A stretch of DNA of 64,000 nucleotides from Aerococcus mictus (GTDB lineage: Bacteria > Bacillota > Bacilli > Lactobacillales > Aerococcaceae). Each line of letters starts with the position of its first letter. Positions within the stretch are counted from its first letter, which is position 1. The stretch is taken from positions 620,001 through 684,000 of the forward strand of contig NZ_CP132985.1 in the NCBI RefSeq assembly GCF_003286595.3, given 5' to 3'. The notes under the pieces are model-generated. The model worked only from the letters and a program-made list of their open reading frames with translations. It made no database searches and was not told where the DNA came from. A program made the translations under genes and the position numbers. This document shows, piece by piece, positions 1 through 9,497 of the stretch.

Positions 1-389
1 TAGGTCAGGCTGAATACCCACTTGACTTTAATGCTGTGCCTCGTAAGATGGCGGTCGATGTTGACGTGGAAAGCTTTGGCTTACATGAAGATCAAGCTAA
101 AGAGGCCGGCTATGATGTGATTAGTCATCAGATTCCTTTCATGATGAATGGGGCAGCTGCTGCTCTCGAGGAGAGTGAGGGATTTGTCAATATTATTAGT
201 GAAAGACAGTATGGGCAGATCTTAGGAGGTTTGGTAGTTGGTCATGGTGCCAGTGAAATCATGCATATTCTCTTAGCAGTCTATCAATGTGAAGGCACTA
301 TTGATGAACTTGCCCAAATGGTCTTTGCTCACCCTACCTTATCGGAAACTATTGGAGATGTCGCTAAAGCATTGGTAAGAAAATATTAA
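1..389 (+). CDS. dihydrolipoyl dehydrogenase (E3), C-terminal part only
   Basis: The first whole codon of the open frame is at base 3 and the 5' part lies outside the window, leaving 128 residues. The visible part is the C-terminal dimerisation domain of the FAD disulfide oxidoreductase family. It contains the HPTLSE stretch that carries the catalytic-base histidine and glutamate of E3 enzymes, here preceded by FA. E3 reoxidises dihydrolipoyl groups on E2 and passes electrons to NAD. The E1 alpha gene follows after a 33-base gap with its own strong ribosome site, so this is the first visible gene of a 2-oxo-acid dehydrogenase operon. The equivalent gene is often last in aco operons. The symbol could be acoL, pdhD or lpdA; the sequence does not decide. 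Confidence 0.9.
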   Translation, partial: GQAEYPLDFNAVPRKMAVDVDVESFGLHEDQAKEAGYDVISHQIPFMMNGAAAALEESEGFVNIISERQYGQILGGLVVGHGASEIMHILLAVYQCEGTIDELAQMVFAHPTLSETIGDVAKALVRKY

Positions 390-422
390 TGAGTTAAACA
401 GAAACAATAGGAGGAATTCATT

Positions 423-1493
423 ATGGTGAAAACACAAGAACAACAAGAGCAAAGAAAAAGCTCCGGGCAAGCCCAGTTTAAAGAACGGATGGCAACCGAT
501 ATTAAAACAGCTTCTGATGTTGAAGTCAAAGCCATGAGTCCGGATAAGGCAAAAGCGATCTATAAGACAATGAACGAAATTCGGGACTTTGAAGATACTG
601 TTCACCGCTTCTTTGCCCAAGGAGAAATTCCTGGTTTTGTTCACTTATATGCTGGCGAAGAAGCTATTGCTAGTGGCGTTTGTGCTCACTTAACTGATGA
701 TGATTATATTACCTCTACTCACCGTGGTCATGGACACTGTGTGGCTAAGGGAGGCGACCTTAAGGGCATGATGGCCGAGATTTTTGGTAAAGAGACCGGC
801 CTCGGTAAAGGTAAGGGAGGCTCCATGCATATTGCTGACCTCGATAAGAGAATCCTAGGGGCTAATGGTATGGTTGGTGGCGGTTTCGGGCTAGCGGTCG
901 GAGCAGCTATGCGTAATAAATACCTCAAAACTGACTCAGTAGCTGTTTGTTTCTTCGGAGACGGAGCTTCCAACGAAGGCCTGTTCCATGAGTGCTTAAA
1001 TATGGCAAGTATTTGGCAATTACCAGTTATTTTCGTTAATGAAAATAACTTCTTTGCGGAATCGACTCCACAATGGTATTCATCCGGTTCGGAAACCATC
1101 GCTGAACGGGCGGCAGCTTACAATATGCCAGGTGTCCGTGTCGATGGGAAAGATTTGATGGCTGTTTATGAAGCAGCTGGTGAGGCAATTGACCGGGCTC
1201 GTCAGGGTGGAGGACCAACGTTAATTGAATGTGTGGCCTACCGTAACTATGGTCACTTCGAGGGTGACGAACAAAAATATAAAGCCCTCTCAGGTCCAGA
1301 AAAAGAATGGGCAGACCGTGACGCTATTCAAGTCTTTAAAGACTATGCCATTGAACACGGTTTAGCCAGTCAAGAAGAATTAGAAGAAATTGAAGCCCAA
1401 GCCAAACAAGATGTTGAAGACGCAGTGGAATATGCTAAAGAGAGTCCAATTCCTGCTGCTGAAAACCTATTAACCGATGTTTTCGCTGACTAA
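423..1493 (+). CDS. acoA: thiamine-dependent 2-oxo-acid/acetoin dehydrogenase E1 alpha subunit
   Basis: This 356-residue protein is the TPP-binding half of an alpha2beta2 E1 enzyme. It carries the TPP/Mg motif GDG at residues 179-181, closed by NENN at about 206-209. The stretch HLYAGEEA, followed by STHRGHGH and KGKGGSMHI, is typical of the AcoA/PdhA family. An N-terminal extension of about 40 residues rich in Gln, Lys and Glu precedes the conserved domain. ATG follows a strong AGGAGG site. With E1 beta, E2 and E3 the complex would convert pyruvate or acetoin to an acetyl-CoA product. The general look is closer to acetoin dehydrogenases, but in a lactic bacterium it may serve as the pyruvate dehydrogenase. 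Substrate assignment is inference. Confidence 0.88.
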   Translation: MVKTQEQQEQRKSSGQAQFKERMATDIKTASDVEVKAMSPDKAKAIYKTMNEIRDFEDTVHRFFAQGEIPGFVHLYAGEEAIASGVCAHLTDDDYITSTHRGHGHCVAKGGDLKGMMAEIFGKETGLGKGKGGSMHIADLDKRILGANGMVGGGFGLAVGAAMRNKYLKTDSVAVCFFGDGASNEGLFHECLNMASIWQLPVIFVNENNFFAESTPQWYSSGSETIAERAAAYNMPGVRVDGKDLMAVYEAAGEAIDRARQGGGPTLIECVAYRNYGHFEGDEQKYKALSGPEKEWADRDAIQVFKDYAIEHGLASQEELEEIEAQAKQDVEDAVEYAKESPIPAAENLLTDVFAD

Positions 1494-1526
1494 TCTGAGG
1501 ATTTAGCTGAGAGAGGAGACTTTAAT

Positions 1527-2558
1527 ATGAGTAGAGAAATTGCCTTTATGACCGCAATTAATGAAGCTTTAGACCAAGCCATGGAAAAAGACGACCGCGT
1601 TGTCCTCTTAGGAGAGGATATTGCGGGTGGTCGTGAAGTTGACCATTTAGCTGAAGAAAATGAGGATGCCTGGGGTGGCGTTATGGGGGTAACCAAGGGT
1701 TTAGGACCTAAGTACGGTCTAGATCGTGTCATTGATACCCCCTTATCAGAAATGGGGTATATGGCTGCAGCAGTGGGGATGGCTGTCACTGGTTTACGTC
1801 CAGTCCCTGAATTAATGTTTAACGACTTTATTGGTTTCTGTTTAGACTCTTTACTGGGTCAAGGTTCAAAAATGCGTTATATGTTTGGTGGTAAGGCTCA
1901 GATTCCTATGGTAGTTAGGACCATGCATGGTGCTGGAGCGAGTGCGGCAGCCCAACACTCGGGTTCTTATTATGGAATTTTTGGTTCGATTCCAGGGATT
2001 AAAGTGGTTGTTCCTGCGACTCCTTATGATGCCAAGGGCTTACTCCTTTCATCGATTGAAGACAATAATATTGTTGTCTTTTCTGAAGACAAGACCATCT
2101 ACGGTCAAAAGGGCGAAGTTCCAGAAGAATACTATACTATTCCAATTGGTAAGGCTAATGTATATCGCCAAGGGGATGACTTAACCATTGTGACTATTGG
2201 TAAAATGCTCTTTGTCGCTGAAGAAGTTGCTGAACGTTTGTCCAAGGACGGTATTTCTGTAGAAGTCATTGATTTAAGAACAGTTGCCCCTTGGGACCAA
2301 GAAACTGTGATTGAATCGGTCAAGAAAACCGGACGTCTAATTGTTATTGATGAATCCAACCCTCACAATAACACAGCAACCGATATTGCCTCAGTGGTGA
2401 GTGACAAGGCCTTCGATTACCTTGATGGACCAATTAAGTGTATCTGTGCACCTAATGTGCCCGTACCATTTGCGGTGAACTTGGAACAATTATACTTACC
2501 CGATGCGGATAAGGTCATTGAAGAAGCTGCTGAACTTATTGACGACTTAAGAGCATAA
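1527..2558 (+). CDS. acoB: 2-oxo-acid/acetoin dehydrogenase E1 beta subunit
   Basis: This 343-residue protein is the transketolase-like beta subunit of E1. It starts with the typical SREIAFMTAINEAL segment. It contains GEDIAGG, the DTPLSE segment that helps build the TPP pocket, and a C-terminal transketolase domain with VIDLRTVAPWD and VIDESN. Length is normal for AcoB/PdhB. A good AGAGGAGA site precedes the ATG. The gene lies 33 bases after E1 alpha and 14 bases before E2, so the operon is tight. It acts in the cytoplasm as part of the E1-E2-E3 complex. Confidence 0.9.
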   Translation: MSREIAFMTAINEALDQAMEKDDRVVLLGEDIAGGREVDHLAEENEDAWGGVMGVTKGLGPKYGLDRVIDTPLSEMGYMAAAVGMAVTGLRPVPELMFNDFIGFCLDSLLGQGSKMRYMFGGKAQIPMVVRTMHGAGASAAAQHSGSYYGIFGSIPGIKVVVPATPYDAKGLLLSSIEDNNIVVFSEDKTIYGQKGEVPEEYYTIPIGKANVYRQGDDLTIVTIGKMLFVAEEVAERLSKDGISVEVIDLRTVAPWDQETVIESVKKTGRLIVIDESNPHNNTATDIASVVSDKAFDYLDGPIKCICAPNVPVPFAVNLEQLYLPDADKVIEEAAELIDDLRA

Positions 2559-2572
2559 GGAGGCGGAAATAT

Positions 2573-3790
2573 ATGGCGACAGAAGTAGTAATGCCAACAT
2601 TAGGACTCACCATGACAGAAGGGACCATCGAACAATGGTATGTTAAAGAAGGCGATGAAGTTTCTTCAGGTGATGTCCTAGCAACGATTAGTTCAGAAAA
2701 ATTATCTGGAGATGTTGAAGCACCAGAAGCAGGAACTGTGATTAAAATTCTAGCTGATGAAGGTGACACCCTAAAATGTAAGGCCGCTATGGCTTATATT
2801 GGGGAAGCTGGTGAAGAAGTAGAAGTTGAAGATACAGAAGAAGCAGCTAGTGAAACTGAAGCAGAATCCAGTTCCAGTAAAAAAGATAGTCCAAAAGAAG
2901 TCAACAAGGATAAAACGGATACCAAAGCACGCCAAGGAGCCGTTAAGGGCGACCGCATCTTTATCACTCCTGTAGCCCGTAAATTAGCTGAAGAAAAAGG
3001 GTATAATATAGAGGATATTCCGGGAACAGGTGGTAATGGCCGGATTACCCGCCGTGATGTTGAACGCTATCAACCTGAAGCTAAGCCTAGCCAAGCAGTA
3101 ACTAGTCAAGCTGGTGAAGGTTTACCAGGGATGCGGAAGACGATTGCTAAACGGATGGTACAAAGCTTACAAACCACAGCCCAGCTGTCCTTACATCGCA
3201 AGGCAGACGTGACTCAATTAAGCAAGCTACGTCAAGAAATTAAATCGAAAGCCAATGATGGTGCAGCATTAGGCTGGACCACCTTAATCACCCGAGCAGC
3301 TGTGAAGGCTTTAGAAGAAACGCCAGAAATGAATAGCTGGTATCAGGATGGACACTGGGAACAACATGAAGCGGTTCACATTGGCATGGCAACGGCAGTT
3401 GCTGATGGCTTAGTGGTTCCTGTCATTAGAGATGCTCAAGGCCTCAGTCTAAGTAAATTAGGCGAAAAAATTAACGAAGTCACTAGCCAAGCTAAGGCTG
3501 GCCAACTACCAGCAGATCTCTATTCCGGTTCTACCTTTTCTATCACTAATATGGGAGGACGAGGAATTGAATACTTCACCCCGGTAATCAACCCACCAGA
3601 AGCTGGTATTCTGGGTCTGGGAGCCATTCAAAAGGAATTAGCCTTTGATGATAACGGTGAAGTCGTTGAGTTAAGTAAATTCCCATTAAGTTTAACCTTT
3701 GACCATCAATTATTGGATGGAGATCCAGCTGGTGCTTTCTTAGACCTAATTGTTTCTTATCTAGAAAATCCTTATAGCTTATTGCTATAA
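2573..3790 (+). CDS. acoC: dihydrolipoamide acyltransferase (E2) of the 2-oxo-acid/acetoin dehydrogenase complex
   Basis: The 405-residue protein has the E2 domain order. A single lipoyl domain spans residues 1-78, with the lipoyl-accepting lysine at 43 inside SSEKLSGDVEAP. A charged linker follows, then a peripheral-subunit-binding domain at about 125-162 (ITPVARKLAEEKG, GRITRRDV). The C-terminal acyltransferase domain ends with the HxxxDG active-site motif as HQLLDG. The lipoyl lysine context, SEKL instead of the common DKA, resembles acetoin-type E2 proteins. An AGGAGG site precedes the ATG. This is the last gene of the operon; a large palindromic element and a terminator-like hairpin follow. 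Confidence 0.9.
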   Translation: MATEVVMPTLGLTMTEGTIEQWYVKEGDEVSSGDVLATISSEKLSGDVEAPEAGTVIKILADEGDTLKCKAAMAYIGEAGEEVEVEDTEEAASETEAESSSSKKDSPKEVNKDKTDTKARQGAVKGDRIFITPVARKLAEEKGYNIEDIPGTGGNGRITRRDVERYQPEAKPSQAVTSQAGEGLPGMRKTIAKRMVQSLQTTAQLSLHRKADVTQLSKLRQEIKSKANDGAALGWTTLITRAAVKALEETPEMNSWYQDGHWEQHEAVHIGMATAVADGLVVPVIRDAQGLSLSKLGEKINEVTSQAKAGQLPADLYSGSTFSITNMGGRGIEYFTPVINPPEAGILGLGAIQKELAFDDNGEVVELSKFPLSLTFDHQLLDGDPAGAFLDLIVSYLENPYSLLL

Positions 3791-3836
3791 GAAGCATAAT
3801 GAGTATAAGTTGAACAGAGATAGCAGGAGAGTGTGA

Positions 3837-3936
3837 CAAAAGTCAAAAGAGCCCTGAACCACTGGAACAAACTATGGAAGATAGGCGCAAGCCTATCGTA
3901 CATAGTTCGTGAAGTGGACGTCAGGGCTGACTTTTG
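3837..3936. repeat. about 100-base imperfect palindrome, member of a dispersed repeat
   Basis: The whole segment folds on itself. Outer arms AAAAGTCA/TGACTTTT enclose paired blocks around CCCTGA/TCAGGG, CCACT/AGTGG, ACTATG/CATAGT and GATAGGC/GCCTATC with a GCAA-like loop. It lies just after the E2 gene. A diverged relative with the same block order lies at 25946-26042. No open reading frame is present. It could be a small non-autonomous element or a transcript-stabilising hairpin. Confidence 0.7.
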
Positions 3937-3972
3937 GAACATGTTTTGATTAGATAGTTCGTATTTTGAAAT

Positions 3973-4001
3973 GAGTCTGAGACTTTTGTCCCAGACTCTT
4001 C
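3973..4001 (+). terminator. hairpin after the E2 gene, probable terminator
   Basis: GAGTCTG.GAC and GTC.CAGACTC form a strong stem with a TTTT loop, followed by a short pyrimidine-rich run (TTCTTATT). The U tract is weak, so termination may be partial and allow read-through into the ClpB-like gene 34 bases further on. Confidence 0.55.
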
Positions 4002-4034
4002 TTATTATTTATAGGCAAGTAAAGGAGGGAAAAA

Positions 4035-6659
4035 ATGGTTAATAGTAAAAAACGCTTGGCCGAAAATATAGAAGCGGCCTTAAAACAAGCAGAAAATTTG
4101 GCCATTGAGAAAAAACATAAAAATATTGCCATTGCCCATGTCTTTAACTATTTAATTGAAGATCAAAATGGTTTTATCTATCGTTTCTTAAAGTCTTTAA
4201 ATGTACCAATGAAGGCAATGCAGGCGGAAATTAATCGCGAGTTGTCACGTATAGGTAGCAACTATGGCAAGAATCTTAACTACGGTCAGCAATTTTCTAA
4301 ACAACTCGGTGACCTGCTTCAAGGGGCAGAAGACTACCAAGAAAAGCGACAAGCTAACGAAATCGCTAGTCAAGACCTCTTAATGGCCCTATTTGATCAG
4401 AAAAACAATGAACTGACCCATTGGTTAAATAATTATGTTAACCGTGCGAGTGCCCATAAAAAATTAGCCGATTATCAGGAGAAGCGGATGGTTGACAAAG
4501 ATGATGTGAGTTTATCCTTTCCGGCCTTATCCAAGTATGCCAGAAATTTAAATGCCAGCTATCGAGCGGGTGAAATGGATCCCATTATTGGCCGAGAAAA
4601 AGAACTGGCTGATATGGTGCTCATCCTATCGCGGCGGTCAAAGAATAACCCCCTCCTCATTGGGGAAGCTGGCGTAGGTAAAACTGCCTTAGTCGAAGGC
4701 TTAGTCCAGCATATTGAGAAAGATAAGCTTCCTTCAAGTTTAAAGGACACTATTGTTATGGCTTTAGACATTGGAGCCCTGATAGCAGGAGCAAAGTATC
4801 GTGGTGATTTTGAGGAACGCTTAAAAGCAGTACTCGATGAAGTGAGAAGCTCACAAGGAAAAATCATTCTCTTTATTGATGAAATTCATACGATTGTGGG
4901 GGCCGGAAAGACAGAAGGTGCTATGGACGCTGGTAACTTACTCAAGCCTATGTTAGCTCGAGGTGAAATTCACTGTATTGGGGCGACCACCCACCAAGAG
5001 TACCACCAATACTTTGAAAAGGACCGTGCCCTTGACCGTCGTTTCCAACGAATACTTATTGACCAACCGACTTTAGTGGAGAGTCAGGCGATTCTTAAAG
5101 GATTACAGGCCCAACATGAAAGCTATCACCACGTTTTTATAGAAGATCAAGCCATCGAAGCCAGTGTGGCCTTAAGTGATCGCTACATGACTGATCGTTA
5201 CTTACCAGATAAGGCCATCGATGTCTTAGATATTGCTTGTGCGGAAGTAAGTATGGCTCTAAAAAAAGTGCCTGATAGCTTATTAGCTGCCAGAGAAGAG
5301 CGCTATCATATGGAGCTAACTTTAGCCAATGCGCAAACCGCTTCAGACGGGCAAGCTGATGAAAAAGATAAACTTCAACAGGCTCTTTCTAGCGCCCAAA
5401 ATGAGGAAGCTAGTCTAGAAAAGCAATGGCAGGTAGAAAAAAATTTGCTGAAAGACTGGCAAGATTACCGGCAAAATTTATTACAAGCCCGCTTAGACTT
5501 GGCTCAAGCCCAAAAAGACTTTAATAGCCAGGCAGTCAAAATTTTACAAGAGGAAAGCATTCCTCAGCATGAAGATAAAATAAGGCAAGTTCAGGCAGAC
5601 TATCAGGCCATTCTAGATGGTAGTGATGGCCCCTTATTAGATCCCTGGGTAAGGAAGAATGATGTGGCCAAAGTAATTGCCAGACAAACTGGCATCCCTG
5701 TGGCCCAAGTGGCTGAACATGAACGGGAAAAATTAATGCATTTAGCTAGCCGATTACACCAACGTATTGTTGGTCAAGATCCAGCTGTTCAAGCCGTTAG
5801 TCAGGCGGTTATACGGTCTCGTGCCGATGTCCAAGATCCTAACCGACCTATTGGGTCTTTCTTATTCCTTGGGCCTACTGGGGTTGGGAAGACGGAATTA
5901 GCTAAAGCCTTAGCTGACCAGTTATTTAATGATGAAGAAAAAATTATCCGTTTAGACATGAGTGAATATATGGAAAAGCACAGTGTTGCACGCTTAGTTG
6001 GGGCGCCTCCTGGATATGTTGGTTACGAAGAAGGGGGACAATTGACGGAAGCAGTTCGTAGACAACCCTATGCGGTTATTCTTTTAGATGAAATTGAAAA
6101 GGCCCACCGGGATGTCTTTAACCTCTTATTACAAATTCTAGATGATGGCCGGCTAACAGATAACCAGGGTCAAGTGATTGATTTCAAAAATACTATTTTG
6201 ATTATGACCAGTAATTTAGGTTCGGATATTCTGCTTGCGGATATGCTTCAACATAAAAACAGTGAGATATCGCTTGAAGCTCGTCAAGCAGTAACGAAGA
6301 AACTCCAAGAACATTTCCGACCTGAATTTTTAAACCGGATTGATGATACGATTCTCTTCTCTGCCCTATCTAAAGAAGATATGGAGGCAATTGTTGAAAA
6401 ACTTCTAGACCAGTTGAAAGTTCGCTTAAGTCAGCAAGATATTTTCCTAACTTATCAAGAGGACTTAAAGGATTGCTTAGCTGACTCTGCTTATGAACCT
6501 GAATTTGGAGCGCGGCCTTTAAAACGCTTCATTCGCAAACATTTGGAAACACCTTTAGCTGAGCGCATAATTAGTGGACAAATAAAAGCACAGGACCAAG
6601 TCAATCTCTCCTATGATACAGATAGCGAGCAAGTAATTTTTAAAGTCAAAGATAATTAA
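4035..6659 (+). CDS. ClpB-type AAA+ disaggregase, divergent paralogue
   Basis: The 874-residue protein has the full Hsp100/ClpB plan. It has a Clp N-terminal repeat domain, a first AAA+ module with Walker A GEAGVGKT near residue 209 and FIDEIHT Walker B, a coiled-coil middle domain of ClpB length at about 400-530, and a second AAA+ module with GPTGVGKT near 613 and LLDEIEKAH. Pore loops KYRG and GYVG are kept, so it should be an active ATPase. The middle domain has lost the ClpB-like tyrosine/LEKAA segment seen in the neighbouring paralogue and reads FNSQAVKILQ instead. A GGAGGG site precedes the ATG. No CtsR-like site was seen upstream. It probably arose by tandem duplication and may have a changed partner or client range; that role is inference. 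Confidence 0.85.
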   Translation: MVNSKKRLAENIEAALKQAENLAIEKKHKNIAIAHVFNYLIEDQNGFIYRFLKSLNVPMKAMQAEINRELSRIGSNYGKNLNYGQQFSKQLGDLLQGAEDYQEKRQANEIASQDLLMALFDQKNNELTHWLNNYVNRASAHKKLADYQEKRMVDKDDVSLSFPALSKYARNLNASYRAGEMDPIIGREKELADMVLILSRRSKNNPLLIGEAGVGKTALVEGLVQHIEKDKLPSSLKDTIVMALDIGALIAGAKYRGDFEERLKAVLDEVRSSQGKIILFIDEIHTIVGAGKTEGAMDAGNLLKPMLARGEIHCIGATTHQEYHQYFEKDRALDRRFQRILIDQPTLVESQAILKGLQAQHESYHHVFIEDQAIEASVALSDRYMTDRYLPDKAIDVLDIACAEVSMALKKVPDSLLAAREERYHMELTLANAQTASDGQADEKDKLQQALSSAQNEEASLEKQWQVEKNLLKDWQDYRQNLLQARLDLAQAQKDFNSQAVKILQEESIPQHEDKIRQVQADYQAILDGSDGPLLDPWVRKNDVAKVIARQTGIPVAQVAEHEREKLMHLASRLHQRIVGQDPAVQAVSQAVIRSRADVQDPNRPIGSFLFLGPTGVGKTELAKALADQLFNDEEKIIRLDMSEYMEKHSVARLVGAPPGYVGYEEGGQLTEAVRRQPYAVILLDEIEKAHRDVFNLLLQILDDGRLTDNQGQVIDFKNTILIMTSNLGSDILLADMLQHKNSEISLEARQAVTKKLQEHFRPEFLNRIDDTILFSALSKEDMEAIVEKLLDQLKVRLSQQDIFLTYQEDLKDCLADSAYEPEFGARPLKRFIRKHLETPLAERIISGQIKAQDQVNLSYDTDSEQVIFKVKDN

Positions 6660-6663
6660 AAGT

Positions 6664-6699
6664 AAGGAGCTGTGATGTTGATAACACAGCTCCTTTTTG
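6664..6699 (+). terminator. intrinsic terminator after the ClpB-like gene
   Basis: GGAGCTGTG and CACAGCTCC form a near-perfect stem with a short loop, followed by TTTTT. It separates the two clpB genes, so the second must have its own promoter. Confidence 0.88.
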
Positions 6700-6729
6700 T
6701 CATCTTGGAAAGAAATTCATCTAAAATTA

Positions 6730-6746
6730 TTTGACTAATTTTGACT
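6730..6746 (+). promoter_or_regulatory. CtsR-type operator upstream of clpB
   Basis: TTTGACT-AAT-TTTGACT is a direct heptamer repeat with a 3-base gap. On the minus strand it reads AGTCAAA-N3-AGTCAAA. It fits the known CtsR operator layout, RGTCAAA-N3-RGTCAAA, although the spacer centre is T rather than the usual A. It ends 7 bases before the -35 element of the clpB promoter, a position suited to heat-shock repression. Confidence 0.8.
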
Positions 6747-6753
6747 AAATGTA

Positions 6754-6782
6754 TTGATCAATACTGACCAATATGCTATAAT
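6754..6782 (+). promoter_or_regulatory. clpB promoter
   Basis: The -35 TTGATC (6754-6759) and -10 TATAAT (6777-6782) are separated by 17 bases. It lies 58 bases before the clpB start codon and directly downstream of the CtsR-like repeat. Confidence 0.75.
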
Positions 6783-6840
6783 AGTCAATGTAAAGGTTAA
6801 AAGATACCTTTAAAATGAATGAATCAAAGGAGCGAAGAGA

Positions 6841-9459
6841 ATGAATAATATGGAAATGACAAGAAGTTTACAAGAAGCTCTTGCAAATGCGCAACAAATT
6901 GCGATGACAAGACATCATCAAGAAATCTCGATTCCGCATCTCTTCAAAGCATTAGTACAACCTGGACAATTTGCTTATAATTTTTATCATCAAATGAATA
7001 TTCCAATGGACGAATTCGATAAGGAACTTGACCGTGAACTGGATAATATTGCTGTAGTGAATGGCAGCAATGTGCAATACGGTCAAAGTATTTCGCGTTC
7101 CCTAGCAGAATTATTGCAAACCGCCCAAGAAGAGGCCCAAGGATTCCAAGATGAATACTTGTCTACTGAAATTCTATTACTAAGTATTTTAAAATTGAAC
7201 TATCTCGACCTCACTAAATGGTTAAAAACTTATACCAATTATGACCAAGTGAAGGATAAGATCAAAGACTTGAGAAAGGGTGATCGCGTGACCTCACAAA
7301 ACGCTGAAGAAAATTATAATTCCCTAGAAAAATATGGGAGCGACTTAACCGCGATTGCTAGAGAAGGTAAAATGGATCCCATTATTGGCCGCGATGATGA
7401 AATTCGTGATGTTATTCGGATTCTTTCTAGAAAGACCAAGAATAACCCTGTCCTCATTGGGGAACCGGGTGTTGGTAAGACCGCAATTGTAGAAGGCTTG
7501 GCTCAAAGAATCGTCAAAGGTGACGTGCCAAGTAACCTGCGTGATAAGACCATCTTTTCCCTCGATATGGGGTCCTTATTAGCCGGAGCCAAGTACCGGG
7601 GTGAATTTGAAGAACGTCTAAAAGCGGTGCTTAATGAAATTAAGAAGTCAGACGGAGAAATTATCCTCTTTATTGATGAAATCCACACCATTGTTGGTGC
7701 GGGTAAGGCAGAAGGGGCTATGGATGCTGGTAACCTCTTAAAACCAATGTTAGCCCGTGGTGAACTACACTGCATTGGAGCGACTACCCTAGATGAATAC
7801 CGGGAATACATGGAAACCGATAAGGCTTTAGAGCGTCGTTTTCAAAAGGTTCTCGTTAATGAGCCGACTGTCGAAGATACCATCTCCATCTTACGTGGTT
7901 TGAGAGAAAGCTTTGAAAACCACCACCACGTTAAAATCCATGACCAAGCTTTAGTTACCGCAGCTGAATTATCTGACCGCTACATTACTGACCGTTACCT
8001 TCCTGATAAGGCCATTGACCTAGTCGATGAGGCCAGCGCCGAGATTCGTGTAGAAATGAATTCCATGCCAACGGAACTCGACCAACAACGGCGCCGTCAA
8101 TTGCAATTAGAAATTGAAGAAGAAGCCCTAAAAGAGGAAGATGATCCGGCTTCTAAGGAACGTTTAGAAGAATTGCAAAAAGAACTGGCTGAAGTCCGTG
8201 AAAAGACTAACCAACTGACCTTGGAATGGGAAGATGAAAAAGCCTCCCTCAGTCATATCCAAGATAAACGTCAAGAAATTGACGATGCTAAACGGCAATT
8301 AGAAATTGCTCAAAATAATTATGATTTAGAAAAAGCTGCCCAATTGCAACATGGGACCCTACCTAAGTTGGCTAAAGAATTAGAAGATATGGAAGAAAAA
8401 TACGAAGCTGAAGCCAGCGGTAAACCGAGCCTGGTCCAAGAATCGGTAACCGAGGACCAAATTGAAGAAGTGGTGTCTCGCCAAACCGGCATCCCAGTGA
8501 CTAAGTTAGCCCAAAATGAACGGGAAAAATTACTTGACCTCGCTGACCGCCTCCATGTACGGGTGATCGGTCAAGACCAAGCCGTTAACAGCGTAACGGA
8601 TACGGTTCTTCGTTCCCGGGCAGGCATCCAAGACCCTAACCGTCCTCTTGGTTCCTTCCTCTTCTTAGGACCAACCGGGGTAGGTAAAACGGAATTAGCT
8701 AAGGCTTTAGCGGAACAAGTCTTTGACTCTGAAGATAACATGATCCGTATCGATATGAGTGAATACATGGAGAAAGCCAATGTGTCGCGTTTAGTTGGGG
8801 CTTCACCTGGCTACATCGGTTATGAAGAAGGGGGACAATTAACTGAAGCAGTCCGCCGTCATCCCTATTCCGTTGTTCTCCTGGATGAAATTGAAAAGGC
8901 CCATAGTGATGTTTATAACATTCTCCTCCAAATCCTTGACGATGGTCGTTTGACAGATGGTCAAGGTCGGACCGTGGACTTTAAGAATACCATCATTATC
9001 ATGACCAGTAACATCGGGTCTGACTTACTCTTAGAAGACGCTAAAGATGGGAATACTTCAGAAATATCTACCGAGGCTCGAGACAAGGTCAAAGAACGTC
9101 TCTATAGCTATTTCAAACCTGAATTTCTTAACCGGATTGACGATATTATTCTCTTTACACCATTGTCACAAGACAATATGCATGGGATTGTTGCCAAGAT
9201 GCTCTCAGGCCTCAATAAACGTCTCAAAGACCAACACATTCAATTGCACTTTAGTGATAATTTAATTGATTGGATTGCTGAGACGGCCTATGAACCAGAA
9301 TTTGGTGCGCGTCCACTCCGTCGCTTTATCACTAATGAAGTGGAAACGCCACTGGCTCGTGCTATTATCGGCGGAGATGTCGCCGCAGGCCAAGAGGTTG
9401 AAGTGGACTATGATAAGGACCAAGACCGGGCCAGCTTTGAAAAAATCAACGAAGCCTAA
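6841..9459 (+). CDS. clpB: ATP-dependent chaperone ClpB
   Basis: This is an 872-residue Hsp100 disaggregase. An N-terminal Clp domain is followed by AAA+ module 1 (GEPGVGKT near residue 206, FIDEIHT), a long coiled-coil middle domain containing [12 protein letters not shown] and AAA+ module 2 (GPTGVGKT near 610, LLDEIEKAH). The conserved middle domain supports cooperation with DnaK. Pore loops KYRG and GYIG are present. ClpB threads aggregated proteins in the cytoplasm with DnaK, DnaJ and GrpE. The CtsR-like site and TATAAT promoter upstream point to heat-shock control. It starts 181 bases after the divergent paralogue and ends before its own terminator. This copy is the better candidate for the canonical ClpB. 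Confidence 0.93.
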   Translation: MNNMEMTRSLQEALANAQQIAMTRHHQEISIPHLFKALVQPGQFAYNFYHQMNIPMDEFDKELDRELDNIAVVNGSNVQYGQSISRSLAELLQTAQEEAQGFQDEYLSTEILLLSILKLNYLDLTKWLKTYTNYDQVKDKIKDLRKGDRVTSQNAEENYNSLEKYGSDLTAIAREGKMDPIIGRDDEIRDVIRILSRKTKNNPVLIGEPGVGKTAIVEGLAQRIVKGDVPSNLRDKTIFSLDMGSLLAGAKYRGEFEERLKAVLNEIKKSDGEIILFIDEIHTIVGAGKAEGAMDAGNLLKPMLARGELHCIGATTLDEYREYMETDKALERRFQKVLVNEPTVEDTISILRGLRESFENHHHVKIHDQALVTAAELSDRYITDRYLPDKAIDLVDEASAEIRVEMNSMPTELDQQRRRQLQLEIEEEALKEEDDPASKERLEELQKELAEVREKTNQLTLEWEDEKASLSHIQDKRQEIDDAKRQLEIAQNNYDLEKAAQLQHGTLPKLAKELEDMEEKYEAEASGKPSLVQESVTEDQIEEVVSRQTGIPVTKLAQNEREKLLDLADRLHVRVIGQDQAVNSVTDTVLRSRAGIQDPNRPLGSFLFLGPTGVGKTELAKALAEQVFDSEDNMIRIDMSEYMEKANVSRLVGASPGYIGYEEGGQLTEAVRRHPYSVVLLDEIEKAHSDVYNILLQILDDGRLTDGQGRTVDFKNTIIIMTSNIGSDLLLEDAKDGNTSEISTEARDKVKERLYSYFKPEFLNRIDDIILFTPLSQDNMHGIVAKMLSGLNKRLKDQHIQLHFSDNLIDWIAETAYEPEFGARPLRRFITNEVETPLARAIIGGDVAAGQEVEVDYDKDQDRASFEKINEA

Positions 9460-9497
9460 GCGAATGAATAGCGATTAATAGAAGAAAATAATGACAT

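Noticed and set aside
728..1099. Antisense open frames across the dehydrogenase and clp genes
   Set aside because: They follow the codon pattern of the strongly supported sense genes and have no ribosome sites or protein motifs.
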